DNA from: Dipylidium caninum
Taxonomy: Eukaryota; Platyhelminthes; Cestoda; Cyclophyllidea; Dipylidiidae
NCBI GenBank assembly: GCA_017562135.1
Contig: QEYB01000798.1
Coordinates: 100,479 to 164,478 of the forward strand
Length of the DNA stretch: 64,000 nt
Direction of reading: 5' to 3'
Part shown: piece by piece, positions 12,442-23,399 of the stretch
Position numbering within the stretch: the first letter of the stretch is position 1
How the letters are laid out: the number at the start of each line of letters is the position of its first letter
Translations under genes and position numbers: made by a program
The notes under the pieces: model-generated
What the model was told of the DNA's origin: nothing
The model's database searches: none
The model's input: only the letters and a program-made list of their open reading frames with translations

Positions 12442-13141
12442 AATGAAGTCGAAGACACCTTCAATCGAATCCAGATGCACAAGGGAGTGCAGGGCGTCAT
12501 TATTATGAATAATGATGGTAACTAGATGAAGTAATTTGCTGTGATATTCGCAGAATCAACATATGTCTCTCGACGACTTTGGTTGTTGAGGATTGTGTGT
12601 ATTTGTATGCGTGTGTTTGACGTCAAATGGTTTCCTGCAGGTTTTAAGTTGATTAGATGTCGAATTGATTGTGGATGCTGCATGACTTCATTGTTCACAG
12701 TGTCATGGACTCAGAATATTGAGGTAGACGCGACTACATGGACTGCGGAGTTTAGTGGAAAGGAGGGGGTCTACTCCTCCTGGTGCTTTATGTGACGGTT
12801 GTGTTAGGGAAGGGTGTCGGAGGACCCACTTTGAGCTTAGTATGGACTTATCGCTCCGCATTGGGATCTGGTACCCAGTCTTGTTGTGTGTGCGTGTGTT
12901 GAAGGGATAGGGAGAGTGGAAATAGTAACATTTGTTGGTCAGCTACTTGACGGTTATCTTTTTCGTCGTGCAGCCGTGCCCATTCGCACAACAATGGACA
13001 AGCCGATGACAGTGCACTACTGCGCGCTTTCACAACAACTAGTGGCCAAGTCGAGGGCTGGAGTACGTGATGGGGATCCGACAAACGACCTCACTTTTCT
13101 GCGCATTCGCAGTAAGAAGAATGAAATCATGATTGCTCCTG
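12442..13141 (+). CDS. DYNLRB: Dynein light chain roadblock-type (two exons seen)
   Basis: Two exons are clear. Exon 12442-12517, after a TTTAG acceptor, encodes [11 protein letters not shown], then [10 protein letters not shown]. Exon 12974-13141, between TGCAG and GTGAGT, encodes Val-Pro-Ile-Arg-Thr-Thr-Met-Asp, then Ala-Lys-Ser-Arg-Ala-Gly-Val-Arg-Asp and the family signature [16 protein letters not shown]. Roadblock proteins are about 96-aa homodimers that bind dynein intermediate chains in cytoplasmic or axonemal motors. The intron (about 456 bp) is long for this window. The starting exon and the terminal exon, which should encode a Lys-Asp-Tyr...Val-Ile-Gln-Asn-Pro-like end, were not found, so the gene may be longer, or truncated by the R1 repeat that ends just upstream. 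The family call is certain from the signature; intactness is not. Confidence 0.88.
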
Positions 13142-15215
13142 GTGAGTCTCGCCGAGCCTCTTGCCTTGTAACACCTTTGTCACCGGTCGACTTTTCTCTT
13201 AGTAAATTGTCACAAGTGTGTAAGAATGCTGCGAATCACTACCTGAGAGGGTTGACTACTTAGCTCTAATCTTCTTGGATGCTATTAACTATTTTTCACC
13301 GGTTTTCACTTCAAGTCAACGTTATGCCTGTTCCGAATGTTAAGAGTTAGTTGCGTTTAGTCTCATTGTAAAATGGTTGCTGGACAGAAAATTCATACGG
13401 CGGTGGAGAGAAGATGCTCCAACTCCTCTTCTGCTTATTCACCCAAGTTTGGTTAATTGTGGAAAATGTCAATTTGCGTGTGGTGATGTCCCCTGGCATC
13501 CACCAAATCCCCATTCTGCAGGCTCTCTCAAAATTGGTTGCCTTACTTAATTCACTGTGACGCACACCGAGTTATGTTCTCGTTCGTGTATGCATTCGCT
13601 TTGAATGCCTCTTCACGTGAACTTGACGAGTTTATCGGCTTCACGTAGTTTTTGAGAGCGGTGGCTTTAGTGAGTGATAGCGAATCCTCGGTACTACCTG
13701 TTATGCCATCTGAAATGTTATTTTAACTGCCGATTCTTGCTGAAATGCGAGGAAAAGTGAGTTGGATCTGGTTTCTCTACTTACACAGGCTTTTGTCTAT
13801 CCAACACACAGATTGCTCTCATTCTGATAAGATGTCATTAATAGAAATGGCAATTACGTTTTTATTGATACCCTTTTTTCTTCCCCGCAAACAGAATTTG
13901 CCGTTAGACCGGATATTTGGAACTAACCAACCGAGTGAGCAACGAATGGTTGGCAAATTTTCGATCCATCTCATTGTCACCATCGTGATAAGGCGTTTCA
14001 CGACTACCGCTCCCCGACTATCGCTTACTTCCTTATTTTCAAAATCCTTCGAATTGCCAAAACTGGGAAGTGAAGAAGATATCAGACGAGCAATAGTTCA
14101 ATTTTCCTCAACAAAAGAGAGGACACTTTTTTTAAAAAATAGGCTTTAAGGGGCAAGGGGCCATTAATCACGATGGCAATCACGTTATTTAATGAAGAAT
14201 ATTAAACAGAGACAGAACACCTACATGACACCAACATATCTTCACCCACACACACCCACTTGGACCCAAGTTAGAAGCATCTAGTTCCCAGAAAAATGGG
14301 ATTAGAAGCCATCTCGACTGGACGGTGGAGGAGATGAGGAAACTTGCGTGTAACCCGTCGTGAAACAAGGCTCAGCACTGCTCGGAAATGTGCACTGTTT
14401 GTGGCTTTATGCAAGAGTAGAGGATAACGTTTTTACCTGCCGACGTAAATAATATTTCCAAAGGCATTTACTTCCTGCACTTGTGTATCATTTAACGCAT
14501 AATACAAGCCATCTTGAAATAACTTTATAAAGTAGTAACGGCACAATTAAATCCCTCCATCGCCAGACAACAAGAGTGTACACTGCAGGCTACAAGTGCA
14601 AAAACAAAATGCTATACGACACCATTTCACTGGACTCTCCAATTACAGACACTCAAAATCCACAATAGCGCAAGTAGAGTAATGCGTTCATGTAAAATGG
14701 CGCATCCTCGTTGTGTGAGGTGCCTTCCCTCAAGCAGTTCGGAGTACTCGTGAGTGTAACCGTTGCTTACGATAACAACAGATCGAGGATGCGGAAAAAG
14801 CTGCGTAGTTTGCCTTTTAGAAAGACAGACGCGTTTTGTGTAAGCGACCGCGATGCCCAACTGTCTGGGTTGCCTACTCGCCTGCAGTACCTAAGGAGAT
14901 GATCGCCTCCCGAAGACATCCAGTCTGTTAGGCCAAATGCTTAAAATTACTCAGTTGGCTCTTTTCTCATCTTAGTGAACTGTGAACATTAATGACGATC
15001 CTTCTTCATTGAGGAAGATGTTGCCCTAGTTAACGGTGAAATGAAGATTTTCGCATTTGCTCACTGGCCCCACTTTGTTCACCCTTTCTCTACATCGAAG
15101 AATAATTGTGTTGCGGAGTGTCATATTACAAACGTCCCACTCTCTGACGACGGCCCTGCGTGACACGCTCCAAAATGTAGCAGGAGACGAGCTGATCGAG
15201 GATCATAACAGATGC
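13142..15215. other. Downstream of roadblock gene, no exon resolved
   Basis: The missing last roadblock exon should lie here or beyond. A weak candidate after TTACACAG at about 13788 encodes a short hydrophobic end (Ile-Ala-Leu-Ile-Leu-Ile-Arg-Cys-His, stop), but it lacks the usual Lys-Asp-Tyr and Gln-Asn-Pro residues. A 134 aa plus-strand frame at 13745-14149 is unsupported. From about 15040 the sequence resembles the 3' flank of type A copies at 37.85-38.05 kb. Confidence 0.3.
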
Positions 15216-15249
15216 CTAGAATTGGTGTGGGATGCCTTGACGGCCATTA

Positions 15250-15680
15250 CTTAACTTTGCAATAGACTTTAGCTCATGGCAAGACAGTTCGGGTGTGGCA
15301 AATTTCATCTTTTCCTCCAATAACGCAGAGTTCCAGAGAAATAAAGTCAATATTCCACATGGAAATACTGCCTTACTGTGACAAAGATGCTGCAATAATT
15401 CGGCGAAATGAACCACACTTCAGGAGGCAAACATTTTAACTGAGTCTGCAAGCGCCATTGATGATAGATGAATTAGAGTCCGTCACAACTTATGTTCGAA
15501 TGGTCTCCTTCAGATTTGTCAAAAACACATTTGCCATTGCATCTAGCACACCATAGTTCCCAATAACTAACTAACTCGAATAGTCCTGTGAACTCAAATG
15601 TCGCGATGATGTAGGCTTCGCCGAGTACGTGGCTAGAGAAGAGAAGGAATGAAGAGCGCGATAGCCGCAGCATTTTGGAG
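15250..15680 (-). pseudogene. Type A relic: exon 3 and 3' flank
   Basis: On the minus strand, TTCTCTTCTCTAG at about 15650 precedes a last exon reading Gly-Glu-Ala-Tyr-Ile-Ile-Ala-Thr-Phe-Glu-Phe-Thr-Gly-Leu-Phe-Glu. The frame then slips relative to the intact copies. The 3' flank (15250-15440) matches the 3' flank of the 38.2 kb and 57 kb copies (CAATATTCCACATGGAAATA recurs near 15349 and 38127). Exons 1 and 2 are absent. Its upstream side abuts the type B relic that follows, placing the two head to head. Confidence 0.6.
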
Positions 15681-16150
15681 TATGAACGACCTATGGCAAC
15701 CAAAGAATAGGCAACGGTCTCCCAAGGGCTAACCTCATTTGTTGTTTACCACAATTGGTTGGTGGGGTGGTCAGCAACTACTGACGCAAGCCTACAAACA
15801 GTCTAAATTGTGGAGTGACGCGGTCAAAGGAATGAAATAAAACCAGCAAACTCATGCCTCCGTGCCATTCCGTCTGCCTTCAGGCTATATATCAGCGGAC
15901 TCACATAGAGGAAGCTCATGAGAAATCAACCTCTCCTTACAATTCCACCTTGTTTGGTGGCTTTTGCAGGTTACCGTAAACAGCACTTTAGTTAAATATC
16001 AAACCGACACAAAGGTTTTATCTGACTTTAGCAATATGATGTATCTTATCTCTGCGTCTTCAAGTAACCGTTTTAGCAGGCCGTAGCAATATAATGTACC
16101 GTCTTACGGTGCAGGGCACGACCTCCATGGGTGATCTCCATGGCCCCACG
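15660..16150 (+). pseudogene. Type B relic
   Basis: The sequence matches the type B upstream region, with TGCCATTCCGTCTGCCTT near 15868 (compare 2389) and a TATATATCAGCGG promoter-like stretch near 15886, then an exon 1-like TTGTTTGGTGGCTTTT near 15953. A short exon 3 remnant (GCAATATAATGTACCGTC near 16086) matches 59.04 kb. The coding frame is not kept. It is followed directly by repeat D, the same order as at 58.4-60.1 kb. Confidence 0.5.
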
Positions 16151-17100
16151 ATTGTGTGACTGATAAGGTGGGCAAGGGAAAGGAATTCCTAACTAACCCT
16201 CTGCCCAACGTGAACATAGCCATACCCTAACCTTTCGCCTGCGAGTCTGGTCAATAACCTGTCATAGTTCAAGGATAACAAGCCGCCTCTGAATCCAACT
16301 CTGACGCTCACAATAAGGCCTTTTCCAGTCCTCCATTCGAGACACTTTCCAAATAGAACTCCCTGGCCTTCGAAGCGTTTCTCATGTCTCCTCAGACCAC
16401 ATGCCGCGCCGCCACTTTGTAGCTTTGCCCGTTGATTGTCAATAAAGGACAATTTTGAGGGAATGCACCGACGAAGGTGGATAGCGGGAAGCTGCGGCAG
16501 TTGCGGGTGGACGTGTCTGTTCTGCTCCGTTTCGGCAGATGTGTTCGAAAGCTGGGGCGATTTTACGGTGTCGAGGTAAATTGCCAGACATTGGAGTAAA
16601 TGCTTTGAGGTTGACAGTGCCTTGGCACTTGGCCAGAGATCATAGCCACCGTATGACGACTGAGCTGTAGTTTAGGCCTTTTCGAGATGAAAATGACTGA
16701 AAACGACCAAAACACAGTTTAACCACATCAATGAGATATTTTTATACGCCGCTACTGCTACGCTAAGTTAATGCCGTCAAAACAAGCCACTCGAAATCTC
16801 GTCCCCAATGAGAAACATTCCAAGATTGGTCTCCGTGCCACAGATGGAGGTTTTCCCGAAAAATGGTTGCTAGAGAGTAAGGGGTTATTTTTGTACTCAA
16901 TGACGAAATGTTCCATTAAAATAGGAAGTTTGCAAAAAGGCCTGAGAGATGTGTAAATCAATTCTGTTTGTGGGTATCTCGTGCCGTACGGCAAGAGACA
17001 CATGAAATTAACGTCTTAAAGTTGTTCAAAATTGCCATTTTCACCGAACCTGTGGGGTGGCACAACTGACACCAGGAGCCGTGTTCTGCATCATGTAAGT
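16150..17100. repeat. Old segmental duplication D, first copy
   Basis: About 950 bp aligns with 59120-60110, at clearly diverged identity. Shared landmarks are CACCGTATGACGACTGAG (16645 and 59576) and CTACGCTAAGT near 16757 and 59791. The minus strand carries a similar frame in both: Arg-Arg-His-Glu-Lys-Arg-Phe here and Arg-Arg-His-Asp-Lys-Arg-Phe at 59.35 kb. This hints at an ancestral minus-strand exon of about 80 codons (16189-16452). I cannot identify the protein, and reading frames beyond that exon are not conserved. Confidence 0.6.
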
Positions 17101-18030
17101 GCAGTTCTTATCGAGTATCTCTTTGATGTCTTCTTCTATTTTAGAATTGAGAGGAGGTCTGCCAATTAGCAACTTTATGTTCTCATTTTCTAGCCTCCAA
17201 GTAACCTGAAATTTGGAGCTGCTGTCAGCGCGTTACTTTAGCTCAAGCCTTGGCAACCCAAAATCGCATATCAGCAACACTGCTAAGATTCAGCACGAGG
17301 TGAAATTCTTGCCAGCTGCCGAAGCTGGGCCATCTGGAGCATGGTCAGCAAATTGGGATGATCCCTGCCATCAACGCTGTTCGATAGTAGTTTGTTCATC
17401 TTTCCAACTTACCTCACTAACCACAAAAATCTGCAACGGTACTTCTTAATCAGTGGAATGGTGAGAAGACGATCACTCTGTCACCACTTCTCTTAAACAT
17501 TCGATTTCAGTTCTTGCTATAGTGAAATTAACCTGGATGAAGGGGAAATCCAAATACTCACCTTTCGCGAGAGTGGAGACTAACGCAAGCTGAGGGTTGA
17601 CGACTAATTTCTACTGGTGGTTCTCGCAGTTCTGTGGGCATTTCTTCCCAACCCCAGTAAAGAAGAGACGGTGACCAACCTCTCCTTCGGCCACGCGTCA
17701 TCCCGAAACCCCGGTTGAATCGCATGTGGCTCAGATGATCATGCTAACGGCCTATTCATTTCACCTTTTCAAATGGTGCCAGAGTGGTGCAGGACAGAAT
17801 CACAAACTCCTGCGAATAAGAGCGTAGAACATATGCTATAACATCAACTTCATCTGCGCAACTGAATTCTTCGTGGCAACGCGCGTGTAGGTGAAATGAG
17901 TGGAGCAGAATTCCTGTAATCCCCACTTTTAACGTAGCAGTTAAGGATTGTTGTGTTTGAGGACAACAAACAGGGGCTTACCGATCTTTGAATGATGAAA
18001 TTGCCGAAGAGATCAGGTCTGTGAACAGCC
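17101..18030. other. Intergenic, no gene recognised
   Basis: No supported exon. A 78-codon frame at 17213-17449 has no homologue here and no signal peptide. Confidence 0.35.
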
Positions 18031-18033
18031 CTG

Positions 18034-18475
18034 CTATCCTTCACGTTGACATGAACACATCTGTGCTTCTATTTTCCCCACAATTCTCTCCCCTTCGGGG
18101 ATATCAGAATTGACATCCCGCCTACTTACCACTGGGCACATAAAATACTTCCCATCGAAGTTGACCTCAGTCCCGTCTACTAGGCGAGGCCAACTGATGA
18201 TTTTTCTCTTAACAAACAACTGGATTCTTATGAGCAGAGAGTCCTCAAATGACTCGGGTGGCGAGTCAAGAATAACGTTGAAGTGGTCTTCAGGAATCTC
18301 TACGTTAAAGCAAAGACTACCTGAATTTTTGCCTGAAAAATGAATATTTCCCATCTTCTTCATATCGCTTTTACGCTCTGGAGGTGGACGCATATTAACC
18401 AGGAGCGTGAGCGTGGTATTGCTTTGCACACAATTTCATCGGATCATCGGACCAATGTAAGCTGATGGTGGGACT
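18034..18475 (-). pseudogene. Domain X ORF fragment, minus strand
   Basis: A 131-codon open stretch reads on the minus strand from 18429. Its middle part matches the plus-strand ORF at 10.86-11.2 kb: Asn-Ile-His-Phe-Ser-Gly-Lys-Asn-Ser-Gly-Ser, Val-Glu-Ile-Pro-Glu-Asp-His-Phe-Asn-Val-Ile-Leu, then Asp-Ser-Leu-Leu-Ile-Arg-Ile. The upstream homologous part (18430-18475) contains a TGA where the 10.9 kb copy has TTA. After the shared domain this copy stays open for another 60 codons, including Phe-Asp-Gly-Lys-Tyr-Phe-Met-Cys-Pro. It is probably the better preserved version of an unknown exon. Whether it is still expressed cannot be told. Confidence 0.4.
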
Positions 18476-18479
18476 TCGA

Positions 18480-19640
18480 GTGGCACGTTTTCTAACTATC
18501 TTCTTAGCAAGAGCAATCGAGGCCCCACATTTTTGACCAATGTGAGATCCAACGGGAGATCTGACGGGAGCCTACGCAAAATGTAATGAATGCCCTGGTA
18601 CGGGGTTCTCATATACTAAGCATTTCACTTGGCTTTGACTGATCCTCCTTAACCACCTTCCGCTTTGCGGAGCAGTAACAAACAAACGATTGTTCTTCTT
18701 GATATGCTCTTTCATTCATCCCCACATTCTCCCCCATAATTCCTTTAATGGGGAGCTTTCACTCAAGCTCATTCACAGTAGGTCATGAGAAGGCCCTGTG
18801 GTATCAACCAACGATCCTGCTCATTAGGCTGCGTTCAGTGACGCATAATATCCCCCTTATTTTTGCCTCCGTAAGCTAGTTTAGTAGCCTCAGTTGGCCC
18901 TTTCTCTTGCTTTGACAAACATATTCAGAATGCGCTTTTGCAGCGTGTTAAGATCAAGGCAGTTCATGGTTTGTTTTTCAGCAGATTGATGAGAATTTTT
19001 GTTGACACGGGCCACAGCGTGGTCTCTCCCAGTCTGAACTGGGTCAATTTCACAAAATCTTTTTCGTTAGCCGCTAATTTCCCCTTGTGTACCGTCAACT
19101 GGAGCGATATGAGGGCTAAATGCGTGGTGAAACTACTCGGTGAATAGTGTTCTCACGATGAGCGGAGATTGGATGAAGGAAAACCAGTCGTCTGTTGGTG
19201 CTACGGATGGCCTCGATGGGAAGGTATGGCTGCCATGTCATAATGCAGATGAATGATGAGGTTCATTGAGATACAAATGCAGCAAATACCGTGGAGTCAC
19301 TGAGGTGGTAAGTGCAAAATGAGATTAAAGTGTTCATAACCAAAATTTCGAAAAACTTCCCATAGTACTCCCACCCCATTGGTGAGCACACTCTTCGTTG
19401 CTAGCGAATGATTCAATAATTTGGCTGTAAGTTTGAAAAGGGCAGATTTTGTCAGATTAAATAGGACACATGTGAAGAATATAGAGGTCACTTTCGTGCG
19501 ATAAAGGAGACTCAAACCGGTGATTTGGCTATCGCACTCAAGGCGATAATTGGCACCTTATTTATTCAGCAGACAAGCCAGAACGATGGGCTGTAAAGTG
19601 AGATTGCTTCTATGCATACTTCCTTGCAACGCCAATTTGG
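18480..19640. other. Intergenic, no gene recognised
   Basis: No member of the resident families and no other supported gene was noticed. Confidence 0.35.
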
Positions 19641-19641
19641 T

Positions 19642-20449
19642 TTATCTGGCACACGCTGACGTGGAAGCATTATCACACCTGCCGCAATGATTTCTTGGGA
19701 AGGATATCGTTGAGTCGAAAAGCGGCACCTGAAATAGATGAATTAAAACCCCCCACCAAAACTTCCTCTCTAATGACCTCCTAGAGACTTGCCAACGACA
19801 CATCCGTGACTCTATGCAGCATTTAATATTTCCTAAGACCCGAGAAAAAGACTCCTCGCGGAACGCCCTGTCAACTGGAAATATTCCAGTGAATCCAAAT
19901 GCCTCAATGACGTAGGCGTTGCGGAACAGCTTCTTGGATATGAAATGCATTGGAGGGTGGAAATTGGGGTTATTTTAGGCGACATTACCCTTGACACTTC
20001 TGAGTGCTGCGAACGAGGTCAAAAGGAAGCTCTTCAACTGGCGCTAAAATTCCAAAAAACAACCATCCTCATCAACTCCACTCAGAATGGTTCTTCATTT
20101 GGATTTTTACCAAAGCGGCGGGCAAGTACTGTGTTCAGAGGAATGTCTCTTGAAAGTTTCGAAAGGTCAAGTTCTTCGCCACTCCCATTATATTGTGGTG
20201 CTCGTTTGACAATTTTCGGCGACTGACAGGGTGGTGTGTGCCGAGAGAGTTGCATCTTATGTGGGCGGCTTACAATGCAGCGAGAGAGGCACGTGGTGGG
20301 GGAACGGAGGACGTTAAGTTACCCTTGAGCACTCTAGAAGTAGCGACATTGCATTCCGCTTCTGTCTCATGCGGTGCCCTTGAACATGCGGAAACGATGA
20401 GGTGGGAGGTGAGGAGGCCAAGCAGACGGACTATCACGAAGGTACACAT
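19642..20449 (-). pseudogene. Type A secreted protein, exon 1 intact, exon 2 broken
   Basis: Exon 1 (20449-20323, minus) is exactly 127 bp and fully open: Met-Cys-Thr-Phe-Val-Ile-Val-Arg-Leu-Leu-Gly-Leu-Leu, then a cleavage-like Ser-Ala-Cys-Ser. Exon 2 follows a CTGTCAG-region acceptor, begins Pro-Cys-Gln-Ser and then loses the frame. The later frame (Pro-Val-Glu-Glu-Leu-Pro-Phe-Asp-Leu-Val) still ends at a GTAATG donor. Exon 3 opens Arg-Asn-Ala-Tyr-Val-Ile-Glu-Ala-Phe-Gly-Phe-Thr-Gly-Ile-Phe but is disrupted later. It groups with the 35.5-36.1 kb copy, sharing Gly-Phe-Thr instead of Glu-Phe-Thr. An S-gene relic lies upstream in the divergent direction (21.64 kb). Confidence 0.7.
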
Positions 20450-20496
20450 ATCGCCGAGCGCTACCTTCTTACGAGACTCCTTTCTCTCCTCCCCTT

Positions 20497-20508
20497 TTAT
20501 ATAGACCT
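20497..20508 (-). promoter_or_regulatory. TATA box of the 20.4 kb type A copy
   Basis: Reverse strand CTATATAAAAGG about 50 bp upstream of the exon 1 ATG, the same distance as at 4.87 and 53.71 kb. Confidence 0.6.
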
Positions 20509-20509
20509 T

Positions 20510-21600
20510 GCTAAAAATTGCTTTTGTTGTGTGTTGATGTGGCCAATGCGCTTGGTGAAACAGTAGAGACGAAGCCAGTTGTTGGACCATAAATTCAGGT
20601 CGCGACCGCCATTGTAGATCATCTAAACACCACTTCACTTTGTCTTCTCCCTTCTTCACCAAACACAAATCACACATCTGCGTAGGTTATGGAAAGTCAG
20701 GATTTGTCACCTACCGCTGCTGCAACTCTGCCATCTCTTCAGTGCAATACGTGCGTGTCTGATCTCACCTGTCTAGGACGTCTGGTAATTCCCAATTCTG
20801 TGATTATTTTCTTCGACTGAAGTAGACACACAAGGACCAAATTCTTTCCACTGTTCTCAAGGGGACTCATTCCACTGCCGATTGTCTTTAGCAGAGAAAA
20901 GGACTTTCCAAATCCAAGAAGTTGTCTATCACTTCTCTCCATTATTGGCGTATAGAGGAAAATATTGACACCACGTTTGGAAACTCACCCAAACATGGTT
21001 AAATGGTGAGATCGTTGTAAAGTGGGCATATCAACTTGTGCCCCTTTCAAGTTGAAGTTGGGGATTGTGGGTGCCAATGACCAGTTTACGAGCTGTCCGT
21101 TTGTAGCGAAAGAGCTAACAAAAGCAGTGTGGTCACAGATGGCGGAACATAAGCCCTCCACTAAGGCAGGTGCCATGGGTTGGAATGGGACAAATTGTGG
21201 TGAAATCAGAGTCTCGTCGACATTACCACCCACTCAGTAACCGCTCCACTTGTCTGAGAGTCGCATGAAACGCAACTGATGTCTTTGGTTTTCACCTCTT
21301 CCCTGTATTAGGCTGAGTTCACAACACTCTGTCCATGTGACTTGTAGCTGTGTTGTTCGGCCACGCTTGACACACACAGTACTACTTTCTTTCCACGACA
21401 CCCTGTTGGTCGTCAAAAATTGCGGCTATGCATCAGGATATGATGATCATCATGAGACACTCGGAGTATTAGACCTTCTGAGGCAGGAGAATTAAGAATG
21501 GCGTCCGAAAAGCATTTTCGTCTACCTATTTGGTGAACACAGTTTGGCTAAGACATTTGAAGCGTATTTCAGTGAATTGGAAGGGGTTTGATGAGAATCC
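20510..21600. other. Upstream spacer, no gene recognised
   Basis: No supported exon. By position it is the head-to-head spacer between the type A copy and the S relic. Confidence 0.35.
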
Positions 21601-21639
21601 AATTTCTGTCACTTCATTCAGGCTTCGATGTACATACGC

Positions 21640-21780
21640 AGGTAAGCTGTAGCCAACTACATGTGCTGACGCCTATTTTCTTCATTCAATCCCTGTTGAA
21701 TGACCACTCTTCTGAGTATGCTATTGTCCCAGATCGAAGCGCGAGCCTCATGCCTTCCCACCTGACTTGCCGCACTATGA
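21640..21780 (+). pseudogene. S-gene relic
   Basis: GACCACTCTTCTGAGTATGC near 21704, followed by GAAGCGCGAGCCTCATG near 21736, aligns with the S gene at 39.84 kb. The Arg-Ser-Ala-Ser-Leu-Met frame is shared. The signal-peptide part and the C-terminus are not recognisable. It lies upstream of and divergent from the type A copy at 20.45 kb, as in the 39 and 53 kb pairs. Confidence 0.45.
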
Positions 21781-22960
21781 GTCTCCACCTTAGTTCGCTT
21801 GCTCAATGTGCACACACCATTCTATCAGTTGTGGATGGCTTTTCGTCAGTCCTTCTACTCCTACCGCCACACCGGCACACATTCCGCACAAGTGACACCT
21901 ACCGTTCCAACATTAACTGAAGCTTCCGCCACTTTCCAGACTTTCGATTGTAGCCTCACAGATCAGGCGGGTCTCCTTGCGTACCGCATTAGGGTGAGCA
22001 CGAAATGTGAGTTTTAAAACTGCTCCCTATACCACTTCACACTGTCTACTTTTGGTAGGACAAAAAGGATACTGGAAACCGCTTTTGCACGGTATACGTC
22101 CAAGTCCCGATCGCAGATACCTTGCCCGATTAACAAGTTCAGTCGCTGTCCGTGGTTTGATGAAAGAACACAGGACAGCAGCACGCATTGCCGAACCCAA
22201 ATGTTGCCTCCAATGTGTGTTTCAGTGAGTATGAATGAGACGGACTTTTACGAATTAGAGCCACTTCGAAGTGGCAATCAACTGAATGGCCGCCTCACCT
22301 GGCCTCCTCCCTTCCTCTGTCACCGTTCCCGATTGCTTCACAGCGTCGCATGCAACTCAATCGACGCCTCTTCTTCCTCTTTCCGCCTCTTCTCTGCATA
22401 AAGTTAACTTCGCACCATTTTTTCCGCGTGATGCAGAACACAATTGTTGCGTCGTCTGCTCTCTGTACTTACCGAAAAATTGCCGCTATAAATAAGGAAA
22501 TGACGAGGTTTTTCGGGGCACTTGGCGCATGAATGAAACCTCCAAATACACTCTCAGTGAGGTAGGCGTCCATGAAGATTATTTGTCAGTATCTGAAGCA
22601 ATAGAGGTCAGTAATTGGAGGAGTCGTCTTAATGATAACTCCTCGAACTTCCTCACCGGCATCCGACCATGAGGGTCGAAGTGTGTGTACATAGTTGGTA
22701 TTGTGTCTGCAGAAAATCCTAAAACAAAAAGGAGACCCTTTATTCCGAAGTGGTGGGCACTTGTTGAAGAATTATAAATAATTGTGGCATGAGTGAAGTA
22801 GAAAGGGAGGAAGCTCGGAGGGCGAGAGCGAATTTCGAATCGTAGTGTGGTGGTGTGCGGTTGAAACGAACGTGTCATTGAATCAACAGCTCAACGTGAA
22901 CTTAACGTTTCATTAGCGTAAATCGTCGAAATCGTCGAAATCGAGCCCATTTTCGGTGAG
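21781..22960. other. Intergenic, no gene recognised
   Basis: Several short frames overlap; none has support. Confidence 0.35.
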
Positions 22961-23059
22961 GATGAAGAAGGTGTGTCTCAACCATTGTTAAAACTTTACC
23001 AGCTCGTACCTGCCAATAGTGGATTCCTACAGCAACGCATGCATTCCTGCCCCATTCGA

Positions 23060-23200
23060 TGCCACTTGCTGGTCCACTTGTTGGAGGACAGCATGGCGTA
23101 CTGCCTTGCCTCGGTGGCGTGTCCAGTCTACCAAGAGCGCTCAGTAGTCGTTTACGTGAGCACCCTCTTCGTTTATTTGCACCAGCTAATTCTCCACGCG
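23060..23200 (+). repeat. Conserved fragment E, third copy
   Basis: A frame reading Asp-Ser-Met-Ala-Tyr-Cys-Leu-Ala-Ser-Val-Ala-Cys-Pro-Val-Tyr matches Asp-Ser-Met-Glu-Phe-Cys-Val-Ala-Ser-Val-Ala-Trp-Arg-Val-Tyr on the minus strand at 34.05 kb and Glu-Asp-Cys-Val-Gly-Ser-Val-Ala-Trp-Pro-Val at 55.47 kb. The shared protein-level pattern suggests a small ancestral exon of unknown function. Confidence 0.4.
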
Positions 23201-23399
23201 TAGGGGCTCTAGACCTCCCGTCACGAGATTGGCAAGGTAAATTCAGATTCCCACACAGTTTGGGCTTTGCCTTCTTTGTCAGCGCATTTCTTGAAGAGTG
23301 CTCAGATAATTCTGTCAACTAATTTCGACGGGTGTATCGAAGCTTGGCACTAAGGGGAAATAAGTACAAACAGCAGCTTTCCCAGGGTGGATCTCATGT

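Noticed and set aside
12886..12973. In-frame upstream extension of the second roadblock exon (total ORF 125 codons)
   Set aside because: Family proteins continue directly from the Met-Asn-Asn motif in the preceding exon, and a TGCAG acceptor at 12971 gives the proper join. The extension is intron sequence.
14640..14665. Asp-Thr-Gln-Asn-Pro-Gln-stop as the missing roadblock C-terminus
   Set aside because: Only Gln-Asn-Pro fits; the preceding Lys-Asp-Tyr and hydrophobic residues are absent.
22902..23318. A 138-codon minus-strand ORF
   Set aside because: It is antisense to fragment E, and the conserved pattern among copies is on the plus strand at this site.
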